Assembly (NCBI GenBank): GCA_947462335.1
Contig: OX381720.1
Location: 42,267,152 to 42,331,151 of the forward strand
Direction: 5' to 3'
DNA length: 64,000 nucleotides
Source of the DNA: Harmothoe impar
Taxonomy: Eukaryota; Annelida; Polychaeta; Phyllodocida; Polynoidae
The notes under the pieces: generated by a model
What the model was told of the DNA's origin: nothing
Database searches by the model: none
Seen by the model: the letters and a program-made list of their open reading frames with translations, nothing else
In this document: positions 1-12,500 of the stretch, piece after piece
Position numbering within the stretch: position 1 is the first letter of the stretch
Layout: each line of letters starts with the position of its first letter
Translations under genes and position numbers: made by a program

Positions 1-1454
1 GAGTGCACTTGAGATTAAAGGGGGTCTGTCCTCGCCAGAGCACATCCATCTCGTGCCCTATGCTATGATTACCACACACTAGGACCCACCCACAGGTTGT
101 GTTCTGCCCCTCCCACCCACTACTATTCTTACTATAACGACCCCAGAGCGGCCTCACACTGCTACAATTGTAGTACATTTGTACCATGTAGTGGTGGGGG
201 GGGGGGGGTAATTATCAGCTTTCTGAACAGGCTATAGCGGCTTAGGTTTGTCCCTCTCTCCTCACTCAAGGTCTATGGGAGTGATCATTGTTGGGAGGTA
301 AGGGTTCTGCCTCAATTATAATACATAAGATAGAAAAACATGTCCTCCCCAATGAAAGATGGATAAAAGAATCCCCCCACCCCTCCCCTAGCAAATTTAC
401 ATGCACAGCAGAGAATTGGGGAGCAAAATAGAGGGGGTGCCCGAATAATCAGCAGACAGAATGTATAAAGCTCCCCCCCCCCCACCACCCCTTTCCAAAG
501 AATGACCTCTCCCTGTGACCAAGAAGGTGCCACAAGCAGGGTGATAGAGTTGTCCAGTTGTGCTATTTATGGATGATTGGGGATAAAACAAACGCAGTGC
601 CCTGTCGTGGATGAAGTCAGTAGGGTCAGTCCAGGTAAAATCAGCCAGTGGGGATCACTTCTAAACCATGGCAAAACTGATGCCTGATCATATTCAGTAT
701 AAATAAAAGAATACCAATCAAAGGTTACTGTAGACTGGGGTCACTTACCTCTACCACCTCCATTAAGCTCATACACCGGTGACATGAGTTATCTTCCTTT
801 GGTAACCACTTTGGATATATATATATATAACTATCTAGTGAGATTTGACATGTAGCACTGACTGCTCCCCATTGGCTGGTTTTACCTGTACTGACCCTGT
901 TGACTGCTCCCAGCACAGGGCAGTGCGTTTGTTTGATCCCCAATCACCCATAAATAGGACCGACTGGTTTCCCTTATTACTCAAGTGTGGTGCATGGCCC
1001 ACTATGCCCTTATAAGGTACATTGTACTGGGGTAGGCCAAGGGGGAGGGGCAGAGGGAGGACCTGGTCGTCACTGCAATGCCCTCTAGGGTTGTCCAGTG
1101 CGAATACATTGCCAGTTTAACATAATGAATAGTGGTTCTTCTTTGTTGCATTTTAATTCAGAATGCCAATGATTTACAAATGATAATTCCTCTAAATCTA
1201 TTCATCTTTTCTATCTGTCTATATTTGTGTATATTTCCTCTATATGGTGCCAATGTTGCACGGCAACATTGGGATATATTCCCCAGGTGGAGTAAGTGCA
1301 TTCCCTAGTTCACCACCTGCCCACCTGGGGGAGCTAGGGCCCTTGGTGCCTTTGTTGGTGGCAACCAATCAGTAGGCTATTGCTTGTAGTATGGAAAGTT
1401 GATATAATTTTTTTGTTTTTGATGTAATTCCATGTTCCATGTTCCTTACCACAG
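1..1454. other. Non-coding: intron of GGT-A upstream of its exon 10
   Basis: No exon is recognisable here. By comparison with GGT-B and GGT-C the catalytic exon 9 should lie upstream, so intron 9 of GGT-A is at least 1.45 kb and exon 9 lies outside the window. The stretch holds a poly-G run near 190-208, a C-rich run near 471-483 and one palindromic element (annotated separately). Short open frames here are not supported by homology. Confidence 0.6.
563..958. mobile_element. Palindromic MITE-like element, ~0.4 kb
   Basis: The left arm (about 563-655) and right arm (about 865-958) are inverted copies. Each carries CTATTTATGG, then GATTGGGGAT, ACAAACGCA, GTGCCCTGT, GGGTCAGT and CAGCCA in mirrored order. 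The inner part is A/T-rich with a short TA run. There is no coding capacity, so this looks like a non-autonomous foldback or TIR element. The superfamily is unknown because no clear target-site duplication was found. Confidence 0.65.
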
Positions 1455-3323
1455 TTTTGGATCTGAGGTCTATGGTTCTAGAACCGGAATAATGTTCAAT
1501 AATGAAATGGATGACTTTTCAATTCCGGGGAAATCCAATATCTACAACATTGCACCATCACCAGCTAACTTCCCTGAGCCTGGAAAGATGCCCATGTCTT
1601 CAATGAGCCCCATCATCTTCCTGACAGACTCTGGGGAGGTCGCCTACATATCTGGAGCCTCTGGTGGGCCTAGAATAATAAGCTCAGTAGCATCTGTAAG
1701 TATACTTATCTTTCTTATAAAATAAACTTTCGAATTTTAGGCAAGACTTCATCCAATTCCAAAATAACATGAAGGACAACTAAATGACATATATATAATT
1801 TAGGCCTTTTTTACTTTTGACTGATCAATCCAGGGCTACATGATAATACGATCATTTAAATATGAAATACCATCAATATTACTCGTTATTATCACTACAT
1901 CTACATGTACAAGGAGTCAAGTATTAATGTGTTGTATATGATGGTATGATTCTGAATAAAGATTTCAGAATTGTTCTACATGTTTATCAGAATTTGAACT
2001 TTCTTACTGTATGTCCTTCCTCTGATCCTTCACTGGAAAAAATATGTACAAACATCAAATTAGGACTAGAATTCCTACATTTGGTTGGCTTACCCAGCTA
2101 ACAGCTAACGTTATTTTACGTCAAAATAACGTTGTAAACTTTACATAACGTTATGCCATACTAAAGAGCCTAGAAAAACGATATATAACGTTTTAAAATG
2201 GTGTATAACGTTATTTGTTTACTGGGTAAGTAAGAGGTTTACAGAATCTGTATAGTTCTTCTCATGGTGACCTTCCGATGTAAGATACTGTAAATTCTCG
2301 CATAGAAGACGCGGCTAGTACGCAAATCATATCACCAGTGCAGCTTATAAATATGATCTGCTCACAGTTAGGGTGCGGCTTATACACGAATTATAGCTAC
2401 TACGGCACAGTATTAAAGTCACCATAACCAGATCGCCAGTGCAGCTTATAATACATTTGGCCCAAAGTTGGGGTGCGGCTTACATACGATTAGGTTTATA
2501 TTTATGTGATAACTTACAGTACTCCTATTTCAGGTTGCCCTTCACAATCTGTACTTTGGACTGGACTTAAAGGCAGCAGTTGACACACCAAGACTGCACC
2601 ACCAGCTGCTTCCCAATGAGATTAAATACGAGGATGGATTCGATGAGGTATGTTTTGGTTATGTCAGCCCCATGATAATATAACGGCAGTGCGATATTGA
2701 GTAACTTGCCATCACTGCATTGATGTACTGGGGTGCCTTTTCTTAATAGAAATACAAAGTTAGATGGTAAATTCATATTCCAAATAAAATATGTACATTA
2801 AGTTCCCCTAGGGCACTACAACAGTAAGCGAAATTGGACTTTGTATGGCAGCGATCTGTTATGCACTTCACACTTATTTCATGTAAATACTTTCCCAACT
2901 TTTCATGAAAACACTACGATAATCATCGTTGTATAAATGTTGTATTAATTTAAATGAAGAGTTTTGTCCCAAAACGCAATAAGCGCCAAAATTATTATTT
3001 TTAAACGGGACAAAACTCAGAGCTATAGGTTAGGGTAAAAACTATTAAATATTATTCAGAACTGCCTTCATCTAAAAAACAGGTGTTTCTTTGCAAAACG
3101 CAATAAATCATTTCCATTTATGTTATTCTTTCTTGCACAGGATGTACTTCGGGGTCTTCAACGTCTGAATCATAAATTGGTGAAGGTTCCTCGTAATGGT
3201 AACGTTGGTGCTATCCGTAACCTGTGTGTATATGGGTGTATACCTGGGGACGAGGACTGCATGGAGACTTGTGTTCATGCTGCGGCTGATCTACGGGCTG
3301 ATGGAAGTGTCTATGGATATTAA
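1455..3323 (+). CDS. Gamma-glutamyltransferase A (GGT-A), partial: last three coding exons
   Basis: Exons are 1455-1695, 2534-2647 and 3141-3323 (stop TAA). Their lengths, 241, 114 and 183 nt, and their phases equal those of the last three exons of GGT-B and GGT-C. The product is the C-terminal ~180 residues, most of the light (catalytic) subunit of a GGT, an Ntn-hydrolase that cleaves gamma-glutamyl bonds of glutathione at the outer cell surface. Visible are NNEMDDF (substrate-binding Asp, equivalent to human D423), the MPMSSM serine pair (human S451/S452) and the GASGG oxyanion-hole glycines (human G473/G474). The C-terminus has the four-Cys segment shared by all three paralogues and ends in YGY. 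The exon with the catalytic Thr and all heavy-chain exons lie left of the window. No frameshift or stop is seen, so nothing suggests a pseudogene. Confidence 0.9.
2090..2229. mobile_element. Small TIR element rich in AACGTTAT motifs
   Basis: The element sits in the intron between the first two visible exons of GGT-A. It begins TTACCCAG and ends CTGGGTAA, an inverted repeat. Between the ends are four or five copies of AACGTTAT or its complement. At ~140 bp it has no coding capacity and is a MITE candidate. Confidence 0.55.
2286..2505. repeat. Dispersed GCGTATAAGCCGCACC-type repeat, copy 1
   Basis: Contains CTGTAAATTCTCGC, then two units of GTGCGGCTTA(TA/CA)TACG, each preceded by a CAGTGCAGCTTATAA stretch. 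Related copies recur near 22934, 49946, 51838, 53975, 56797 and 60155. It lies just upstream of exon 11 of GGT-A. Confidence 0.6.
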
Positions 3324-4242
3324 CATTCCTGTATCAGATAGATATTACAATGTGGGTCAACCCTTTAAGGGCCACATATTGCGTTAATGGATTAATCCCG
3401 TTATCGTCACAATGCAATACAGCCCTGCATGGTGAGTAAAGTGGCCAGGGCTGCATCCTTGGATAATTCTGATAATTATTTCATGGAATGTTCCTATTAG
3501 GCATGGATCGATCTAACAGGGTCTAGGGTCGATTTTAGAACAGATTTTGGAATTCAAAGTGAAATTCACATCAAAGATGAGGCATTTGAGCCACTTAGGA
3601 CTCAGATTGAAATGGATTAAAAATACAGGGATGGCTTCTTCTAAACTGATGATACTTGACAGCCAAGTCCTTACACAGAAGAACACGATTCTGAAATCTT
3701 AGTTAAAAGTTAGGAGGTCGAACTGACTTTTGAGCCAAAGCATAGCGAAAAGCATGTGCCTAAACTTTCTGTTCTATCTTAGCATTTTGCTAATAATGCT
3801 TAGCTTACAGTTACTATTACCAGAACCTTTAGTAATTTAGTAGTAATTCAGACTAATGATATTACTGATGGTCTCACGTTGTACATCTATTATCAAATGG
3901 GTCAATCAGTGGCACATGTAAACGATGCTGAGAAAGTCACACAGCTTAAGGCTATTCCAAAGAGATAAATAATACTATTCACAAATATATAGTAATAATA
4001 GCAACACCTAACTAGATGGATGGTTTGGTTGTCACAGAAATGACACATAATTTTACTATACAACAAATACTGTGATTAAGCAAATCACCCGCTGAAGAAC
4101 TTTTTGAACTGCTATGAGATAAATATTATATGGAAGTCGAAAGTGCTCTCTACATCTACTTATACAGTCCCCTGTATATGAAATTATCTCCTTTTTGGTT
4201 CCATTACAAATGAAAACATCACATTACTCTGTAATACTTTGT

Positions 4243-4248
4243 AATAAA
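4243..4248 (+). terminator. Candidate poly(A) signal for GGT-A
   Basis: Canonical AATAAA about 0.9 kb after the GGT-A stop codon. No stronger hexamer was noticed earlier. Its use cannot be shown without transcript data. Confidence 0.3.
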
Positions 4249-4899
4249 AGAGTCTCGTTTAGAGCTCACTGAAACTGATATTCAACAGCCACAGTATGAG
4301 TTACCTGTACAACTCCATCCATGGCAGCCAGTCTGTCTACAGAACAATTACAGCCCTCCCTAACTTGTACAAGGTGGTTGGGGAAGGACTATTGTTTCTA
4401 TTTATAGGACAAATCTGTACCATGTGGGTGATAAGATGTGTTGGCTGCCCTATAGGATCCCCTACAGCGGATCCAGGCCCTTGTATGTTGCATATATTAT
4501 AGTGATTTGTTGGTGGGTCTCACTACGTGTAGGCGGGCCATACTTTGATAATTAGCAAGCTATAGGAGCAAAAAGGCTATATATTTGAATGAAGAAAAGG
4601 AGGTTCTCTAAGCCGCTATCCAGTGTGGCCTTAGAATTTGCTTAAAACCAAACTCATATGCTCCATGTAGGTATGAAGGCCAATGTACACCATAGACACT
4701 TGCCTATGCTGCATATGGTTTAAAACCGATGATAATAGGCCTGCATGCTTGATGCTTCCATAATTGGACAGGAAGAGTATGATCATGTCTCAGGGTTGAT
4801 GGGCAGGACCTAGGATATCTTATTCAACAAATACAAGAAAATATTGGGGAAAGATTGAACAGATTCTAAAACACATAATTATCAGGTGGTGCTGTGGCA

Positions 4900-5170
4900 C
4901 CAAATTATCCAGCCCATCCGAGACCCAATCTGACCCCAAGGTGCGCAGCAAAACCAGGTCTGAGCCCAAAGTGGGCAGCCTGTCCAAAACCCGATCTGAG
5001 CCTGCTTTCAGCTTGTCCCAAACCCGATCTGAGCCCAGATCTGAGCCCAAAGTGGGCAGCCTGTCCAAAACCCGATCTGAGCCCACTTTCAGCCTGTCCA
5101 AAACCCGATCTGAGCCCAGATCTGAGCCCAAGGTGGGCAGCCCATCCAAAACCTGATTTGAGCAAAAAGT
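4900..5170. repeat. Minisatellite, CCGATCTGAGCCCA core
   Basis: Tandem variants of CCTGTCCAAAACCCGATCTG followed by AGCCCA and AAGTGGGCAG occur with some half-unit steps, giving eight or more cores. Because the units stay in register, every frame on both strands is open for long stretches, including the longest uninterrupted minus frame of the area (4820-5308). I read those frames as a by-product of the array rather than a gene. A short repeat protein cannot be fully excluded. Confidence 0.8.
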
Positions 5171-5394
5171 GGGCAACCCGCTTGGAGCCACACCAAAGTT
5201 CAGCGCCCTAAACCCATCGGTTAGCCCACTACGGGCCACACTTGCAAACATGATGGGCCCCAGGTGGAGCCACACTGTGTTTGCTACTAGGGAGCCCATC
5301 CCCAACAACCTAGAAGTGTGTCAGACATTGTCAGAACATACAATTAGAATACTAGTTAGAATACAGTTAGAATAATAGTTTACTGGTATACCTT

Positions 5395-6272
5395 TCAGAA
5401 AGTCTATTAGATGGGGCAGTGCTATTTCTACTGAATTTACTGTTGGAAATGGTGTTAGGTAGGGGGGTATTCTCTCTCCTCACCTTTCAAATATCTATAT
5501 GGATGATTCATCATCCAAACTAAATGATTGTAATACAGGTTGCATGAATGGACCAAACATTGTCTATCACTTAATGCATGCTGATGATTTGGTAATATTT
5601 ACTCATAGTCATGGACTTTCATCTTTATTGTACGTTTGTGGTCAATATGGTGTAGACAATGATATTAAATATAATCCACTGAAAAGTGTGCTAATGATAG
5701 ATCGGTCATCTTAGGCAAACAGATGAGAGTGCCTGTTTTCACTCTAAATAATGCAAACCTCGATGAATGTGATGAGGTCAACTACCTTGGCCATATTTCT
5801 TCCAATACACACAGGGATGATAGTGATATTAGGAAGTACCATAATTATGTGCATCATAGATGTAAAATACAGCTGTTTAGCATATACTGTACACCTCTGT
5901 ATACAGGCCAGTTATGGTGTAAATACAAGAGAGCCTCAATGTGGGAGCTACCTGTGGCCTACAATGACGCACTGCGTATGTTACTTGCTATACCAAGATT
6001 TGCTAGGGCTGGAGACACTTTTACTGTGTGTGGTCTCCCTCCACAGGGTGCTACAATTAGAAGATTGGTATATAGCTTTATGTGTTGCCCCACAAGTTAT
6101 ATGCAGTACATCTCGCATATATGGAGATGCTGGTATCGAGACATGTCCGTTCATTTTAATGTTCCACAGATTAAATTTCTTTTCTCATTGTATCTATGTT
6201 ACATGTCTAATTGTTTTTTTTGGTGTTGTTGAGTCTGAAATAAAACTTTGAATTGAATTGAATTGACATCTA
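5395..6272 (+). mobile_element. Degenerate non-LTR retrotransposon (CR1/L2-like LINE), 3' part
   Basis: Translation in broken frames gives the end of a reverse transcriptase domain. An RWGS segment and a GGILSP-like segment precede HADDLVIF, which matches the catalytic [YF]xDD box in degenerate form. After this comes the typical C-terminal stretch of CR1/L2/Jockey-type LINEs: NYLGHI, CTPLYTGQLW, VAYNDALRMLL and IPRFAR (5723-6232). Two or more frames are needed and a stop lies at 5712-5714, so the copy is dead. The 3' end is AATAAAACTTT followed by an ATTGA-type microsatellite (6250-6268), a usual 3' tail for this group. It ends ~160 bp upstream of the GGT-B promoter block. Confidence 0.8.
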
Positions 6273-6425
6273 GGTTGCACTACTCTGAGCTATGCAGTCC
6301 AACTTCAATGTAGTTGCTGTTGGTGAACGTAAAACGTAATTGCGTAATTGCCTTCTGAGGGATGACCCAAATCTCTTTGATGGTTCGGTGCCTATCTAGA
6401 CTTCTTGGACAGATGCTTTAAGGAG

Positions 6426-6559
6426 TGGTTAAAAAGTCACTATGGTCCTAGGTATGTACACCTGCAAAACCTGCTTAACCTGTGCAGCTATCTGGAACAC
6501 ATTTACAGAATATCCACTACACACAGCAGGGCACATTAAGACTGAGACCCAACGACAAC
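6426..6559 (+). promoter_or_regulatory. Putative core promoter and 5' UTR of GGT-B
   Basis: This block aligns with the one just upstream of the GGT-C start (26095-26222). Both have GGTTAAAA (TATA-like, here at 6427-6434), then GTGCAG, CTGGAAC, a CAC(A/T)GCAG(G/A)GCACA stretch, and finally ATGAG at the exon-1 donor. The conservation supports a promoter plus 5' UTR. The TATA-like role of TTAAAA and the transcription start are inferred. Confidence 0.5.
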
Positions 6560-6564
6560 ATGAG
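6560..6564 (+). CDS. GGT-B exon 1: start micro-coding segment ATG-AG
   Basis: Exon 2 of GGT-B opens in phase 2 (one base, then CAG TCA) and has no in-frame ATG, so the start must lie in an upstream exon. ATGAG followed by the donor GTAAGA is the only candidate I found whose flanks are conserved upstream of both full paralogues. Splicing gives M-R-Q-S followed at once by the membrane anchor, close in design to the short cytoplasmic tail of human GGT1. Intron 1 is 4.55 kb. Confidence 0.75.
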
Positions 6565-9500
6565 GTAAGATATTCACAGATGGTATTCATTGAAAAAGAT
6601 CTATAGATGTTCCCACCATATATGGGACTCAGCAATCAAGTTGTATTCACTGTAGGGAATTATCAGTTTGCATGTGTTTTTGCCAGTCATTTCTTTTTTG
6701 ATCATGCAGTAGAAGCCCTGCACATCATTTCTAAGCATAATTGATTAAATATGTGGACAAATTCTGATTTTTATAGCTAAGTGGATGATTGGAACAGCCT
6801 AAAATGGGGGTGGAACAGCCTAAAATGGGGGTTATTTTGACCTAAAAAGGCCTTTATGCTGTTAGATTTGTAACTATCTGAAGAATCATATGTTCCCAAC
6901 AGATAATTAAAACTATTAGCATAAAGCACAGAGTTTGCAGCTATATTGCAGACTGTTTTTGCTTTCCAAAACTGTTTTAAGTTGAAAAAATGGGCTAATA
7001 TTGCTTTAGTTATAAGGCAAAATGTAACAATTGGTTACCCATTCTTTTAGCACCTTTTGCAAGAAGGCAATACTTAACTCTTGGAAGCATGTTTCGTAGA
7101 CCCAATGGTCAGATTCCCTTTAGTAGAACACAGTGGGATGGCAAAAACTTAATTTTGGCTGCCAATACAAGGCCCTACTAACCTCTCCACTAGCCCTCCC
7201 CCCTTTAGGATTGTAGCTCTCACTACAAGCTTGGGTTTGCGCCTACTATAGGGTCTCTGAGCATAACGGTTCAAGACATTATCACATATTCTGTCCAATG
7301 GCAGGCATAAAGCTTGTTTTGCCTCATTCTGAAAATCTGTTTAGAGGATCGTAATTTCCAAAATAAAGGTGCTAGATTTATCAAAATAGGCTCAAAAGAA
7401 GTGGAATTTAGTTTAACCCAATCTGTGAACTTCCCATGTGCATACTGTAATCAGTTATCCTGTAATGGCAGTCAGAGTGATGACAGGTAGATAAAAAACC
7501 CAAATTTTAGAAAAATTTGTCATGGTTTCCATGGCAACCGGTCACATGATTTTCAAAATATGGGAGTGTCAATGCCTGAATTCTTTTGCCTTTTATCTTA
7601 GCTTTAACCTGATACCTGGATCACTATTGTAGGTTGAGGGGTTGCAAAGTTATCAATGACTCTTCAAAACATACAGGGGAAACTTTAAGTTTGGGTCCCA
7701 TATATAGTGGGAAGATCTATAGTATTCTTGAGGATGAGCGATAATTCATGATCAAGGAAGGATAGGTGTTTTGTTGGAATTAGAATGTTCATGATGAGTA
7801 AATAATGTTCCCATTTACTATGGTGTTTCGTGAAATAGGATCGCTCCTAACCTTTTAAGCATTGCATCATGATTTCACACATTAGAGCCTTTTTCCTCAT
7901 AATAAATGTATAGCCCTGTCAGGGCTGAAGTCACGTATAATGCAGACCCTTTGGCTGTGTATCAACCCTTCTTGACAGCAAAGGGCTTCGATCTGAAGAT
8001 GGCCATATTGGCATGTTTCCCAGGTTCATTAATAGTAACTTATTTACTTCTGAAAGGTGTGAATAATTATGAACCATTGCAATCAATGGTACAAGGTCCC
8101 AACATTGGTGGTATATGTGAACTGTGAGCTCTGTCTATGAAATTATTTCCTTAGAAATGATTCTGATGAATTTGATATCTCATAGAAGGGCTTTCATAAC
8201 TTCAATGAAAGGCTGGTAGTCATGAAAGCCCGTCTATGAGATATCAAATACATAAGCAGTTGTGAAACACGATGCACTTTCCTGTTGACTGCCCTACCCA
8301 GATGCCTTATATTGATATTCTTTATGCTAACAACATTAGTCAGCACCAACCAACTTCCTGAGTCATTTTTTTGCTTCCTAGAAAACCAACCCACACTGAA
8401 AATCCATAGGTTGAAAGGGTTAGTCAGTACAGACTATCCTAGGTTGGTCATTTGAGTGTTAGTCACAATGGCAAAGTTATATTCAAAAATGACCGAGGGG
8501 TCAGTCAGTAGTAGCTAACCTAGGTTTGTCATTGGTGTGTTGTATTTGTAAACCACTAGTTGGTGCCACCTGTGATGACCACTCAGTGGCTCCCCCTGGA
8601 AATTAAAAGACTAAGGTGGGTTGGTCAGTTCTGACCAACCTGACAATAATAACTTACCTAGGTTGGTCATAGGGAGCCAAAAATGACTAACTAGGTTAGG
8701 CACTAGTGACTGAGAGGTTGGTCATATAGGGAACCTAGGACTATCAGTGCAGGTCAGTCAATACTGACCAATCCGCCTTAGTCTTTTCATTTCTATGAAT
8801 GATAGGTTGATAGGTGTATTCATGTTGGTTATTTTGACCATCCCTGTAAATCAACATAACTAACTTTCGTTAGTCAACATGACTAACCCTTGCAAACCTT
8901 AATTGTTTGTTGGAATCAAAGGTGTAATTATATAATCGCCAGAGAAAATGTTAAGCCACATGCAGCAGTCTCCTGAAAAGCACATCACATACATTTCCAA
9001 CCCATGAGCAACATTCTCTAGTATATTGCAAAGCAGCATTTTGTGGAAGTGTGGACATATGCATATTTCACTAAACACTTAAAAGGTGTTCATGTTCATC
9101 CTTCAGAGGGTTATTAATGTATATGGTATATTTCTGTTAACTCTATTGTAAGTTTGAATTGTAAAATCTTATATGCATGGAGTAATTGGGAATTATGATT
9201 ATTTCAACATGCATAGGCCACTTATAGGTCTGGATCTCTGGGAAAGTCTCCTTGATACAAACTTTGCTGCCATGTGGTGTAATTTATGCATTAGACACTT
9301 GGTCATTTCTGAATATCAGTTGGTCCATTTGACCAATGCATGAGTCCCCCGGGGTAGCACTGAGATATGATTTGGGTACCGACCGCTGCACGACTTTCCG
9401 GAGCGGTGGCGGTCTAATGTCAGTAGGGCTAAAATGAAGGGGCGGTCCCTCCACTCCCAGGCTAAGAGGGAAGGGCGGTCACCCCTAATCCCATTGGGAA

Positions 9501-12500
9501 TTAGGGCATACAGGCCCGTAACTAGCCCTCTTTGTGGGGTGGTTTGTTTTTTGATAAGGTGGAACTAGAGAAATTCAATGGTGGAACTTGCTGGATTTTC
9601 ATTAAAAAATGTGCAAATAATGGCTCTATTTCTACTCAAAACTATGATTTAAATGAGCCGTATAACAAAATGGACCGTACTTTCATGGTTTACTCTACAG
9701 AGACCATAATAACTGTCCGATTTACAAGCCAATTATCTCCACTTTCAGACCAGCTAGGGTGGAACTCTTTGGGTCCATCAGGGCTGTGGGGGGGGGGGGG
9801 GTTCGTTCAAACCGACAAACCCCCCCTAGTTACAGGTCTGGCATAAGGCTTTCTGGATGATGGTTTCTTGAGATTACACAGCACTAATTAATTACAAAAC
9901 CCTGTCTGATTGTTAGAAAGGGTGAATTGGTAAGTTTGCAGTGCTAATTGGTAAGTTTGCAGTGCTAATTAGTGAGTTTGCCATTGCTCTTTCTGGACCA
10001 CAAACCTCACTTTCTCCATAATAAGGGGCGTTCACTACGCACATTTTCCCTTACTTGAAAAGGGGGGGCCGTCAAAACACTGCCAGGACTCCTCTGTGTG
10101 AAAAAGGGGGGCTGTAGGGGGGCAGTGGGTAGTCAACATCAAAGAGTCAGTGCCCCCCTCCCCCGTATGAGTCCTTTACAACATAAAATAACCAAAGCCC
10201 CTATATGAGCAACCTGGGTTAAAGGCCCAGTGCTCCTATATATAGCACTGAGTACCTGTCCCGACTCCACTCCGACTGCAGCTGGAGGGGTACCGAGACC
10301 TGCGGGTTTAAGTGCTAACTAAAAAAGCAAGCCTAAAGAGTATCAGCGTATTCACCGTCTACTTGATTGGTGCTACTGGCTATACTACTGGGCTTTAATA
10401 TGCACTGAATTCCAACCTTCAAACTGCTCTTACTCCATACAGATACTGTTAACATAGATATTTTCGCACTTTACATATTTTCGTGATTTTTGCGGAATTA
10501 GAAAATCAGATTTATACCAGCGAAAATATCTACATTAACAGTAAAGTATTTCCTTCTTGGTTGTTGCAATGGACAATTAGTTTCCCTTACTGGGTTCCCT
10601 GATTATATCGGTATATCCTTGTAAAATGATTTTCACAGATTGCCCCTACTACTTATAGTATTACTATACTACAACATTCCCGTCAGAACAGTTTATGCAT
10701 GGTCTACTTACCGTCCTGTTCTACTTTCCATTTTTGGCACAGATTCCTCTGTTATGTTATGTTATCATATGATACAACATAAGATTTAATGTTGCAAACT
10801 CTAACTAGATGCATAGATTGTATACAATAAGAATATCGTTGTAGAAATGGATGCATAGCTTATGGTCGTTAATTACTTGTCGACATGAGAAGTGTTTCAC
10901 AAGTTGGTAATTCAACAAATTGACACAGAAATGATGAAGAAATGAAACCAGCCCAAACAAAACAGGAATATGAAACCTTAAATTAATATGATGAACTGAT
11001 TGTATGTTTTTGACACTCTCAGAGAAGGTAGAGAAATATTATGAACCATCTTCAATCTGATAATTCTTAAATTATGTCATAATTTCTAATATTATCTCTG
11101 TTGTGCTTCCTTGCAGGCAGTCAATTATCATTGTACTTGCCATACTTGGTGCGGGTGTGATCATCGCTGTAGCGGTGGGTGTTGCATTAGGTCTGAGAGT
11201 TACAGTTCAAAAGTTTGATGGCCAGGTCATCTGTCATCCACCTGCTGATACCAATGCAGAACCCGCAGAGAAAGATGCCGCCTCTATGAAGTATGAAGAG
11301 TACCGCTCCAAAAAGTATCGCAAGGCTGCTGTCCAGGCCCGTGTTGATGTCTGTGCAAAGATTGGAATGTGAGTTCAGTGAATGTTAAGAACTAGTGAAA
11401 GTCAATATTAGTTGATCTATACCATGGGTATGTAATTGTATAAAAGTAAAGTTTATTGTAGACTATAAACGATTGGTTGAGGTCAGATGGTGCCCACCTC
11501 CCTTAGCTAAAACTGCATCAATGGGACATGGGATGAAACTTACCACAATAAAGAATTGTCAATGTTTTCTTAAGATCAATATGTATGCATTCATTTGATA
11601 TTATTGGCTGTGTTATAATATCTTCTGGGAAATACAAGTAGGTTTTGCCAAATCATCCTTTGTCAGATTCACTCTCCCACGATGTGTCCTATGGAAATCC
11701 TTTAAGGGTGGTCTGATGCCTATTGTTAATTGGTCGTCATGATGCACCAACGTAGTAACTAGTCAGCTCTGTATTGGTGCATCTTGCTGAACCTTCAGGA
11801 GTGTGTTGATTCAACCCCATACAATTTGGATAAGGCCGACGGCAGAATTAATTCAATGCATCCCTGGAAAGTTATTTACAGATTCTTACTCCCCGGTCAG
11901 TGCATGCTGCATCATGTATCATGACAACAAAAGGGCCCCATTACACCTATTGCACTCTTGAAGCATCTCTAAAAAGCTTAAAACCACCTGGAATATGTAA
12001 ATTAGACATGTTTATTATGACACAAAGGGACATTCTGGCAGCAAGAGGAGGGTCGTCGGTTGATGCAGCCATTGCTACTTCTCTCTGCACTGGAAGTACA
12101 CTGCTTCACGGTGAAGGCATCGGAGGAGGCAGTTTCATGGTTATCTATGACAGGTCAGTACACACATCAAGGATTATTTAATAATGAGATGTAGATCAGG
12201 GGATACACAGTGAAGATAAATGAGTATTTAGAACAGTTGGCAACCTGATCTAAATGGTTGGACTGAATTGTATTCCCAAAGGTCCACTTCTTGCTGCCCC
12301 TCCTCAGTCAGAGCGGAGCAGGGACGAGTCCTATGGGCCTTTGTAGAGAAGGTGGGGGTTTAATGGGATGTTCATGGATACATATATATGTAGACCTATA
12401 GTGTATTCCATAGAAACATGTTTTTTCAGTAAGTTCAGTAATTAGGAAGAATTTTCATCCAACTGCATTTCCTTCACACTTCTTCAGAGAGAGAGGGAGC

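Larger units (their letters stand above)
3324..6428. other. GGT-A to GGT-B spacer, no unique gene seen
   Basis: The interval probably starts with the 3' UTR of GGT-A; an AATAAA hexamer lies at 4243-4248. After that come a minisatellite (4900-5170) and a degenerate non-LTR retrotransposon (5395-6272), both annotated separately. Nothing else resembling a gene was seen. Confidence 0.6.
6565..11116. other. Intron 1 of GGT-B
   Basis: Runs from the donor GTAAGA to the acceptor CTTCCTTGCAG. It contains the elements listed separately. It also has two short direct duplications: GGAACAGCCTAAAATGGGGG twice at about 6792-6832, and GTAAGTTTGCAGTGCTAATT repeated at about 9931-9970 with a third decayed unit. 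No additional exon was recognised. Confidence 0.7.

Noticed and set aside
4820..5308. 162-codon minus-strand open frame as a gene
   Set aside because: It is produced by a minisatellite that leaves several frames open on both strands, and no family was recognised.
9532..9846. 104-codon open frame in GGT-B intron 1
   Set aside because: Lies inside a TIR-bounded, GCATA-flanked element and shows no recognisable domain.
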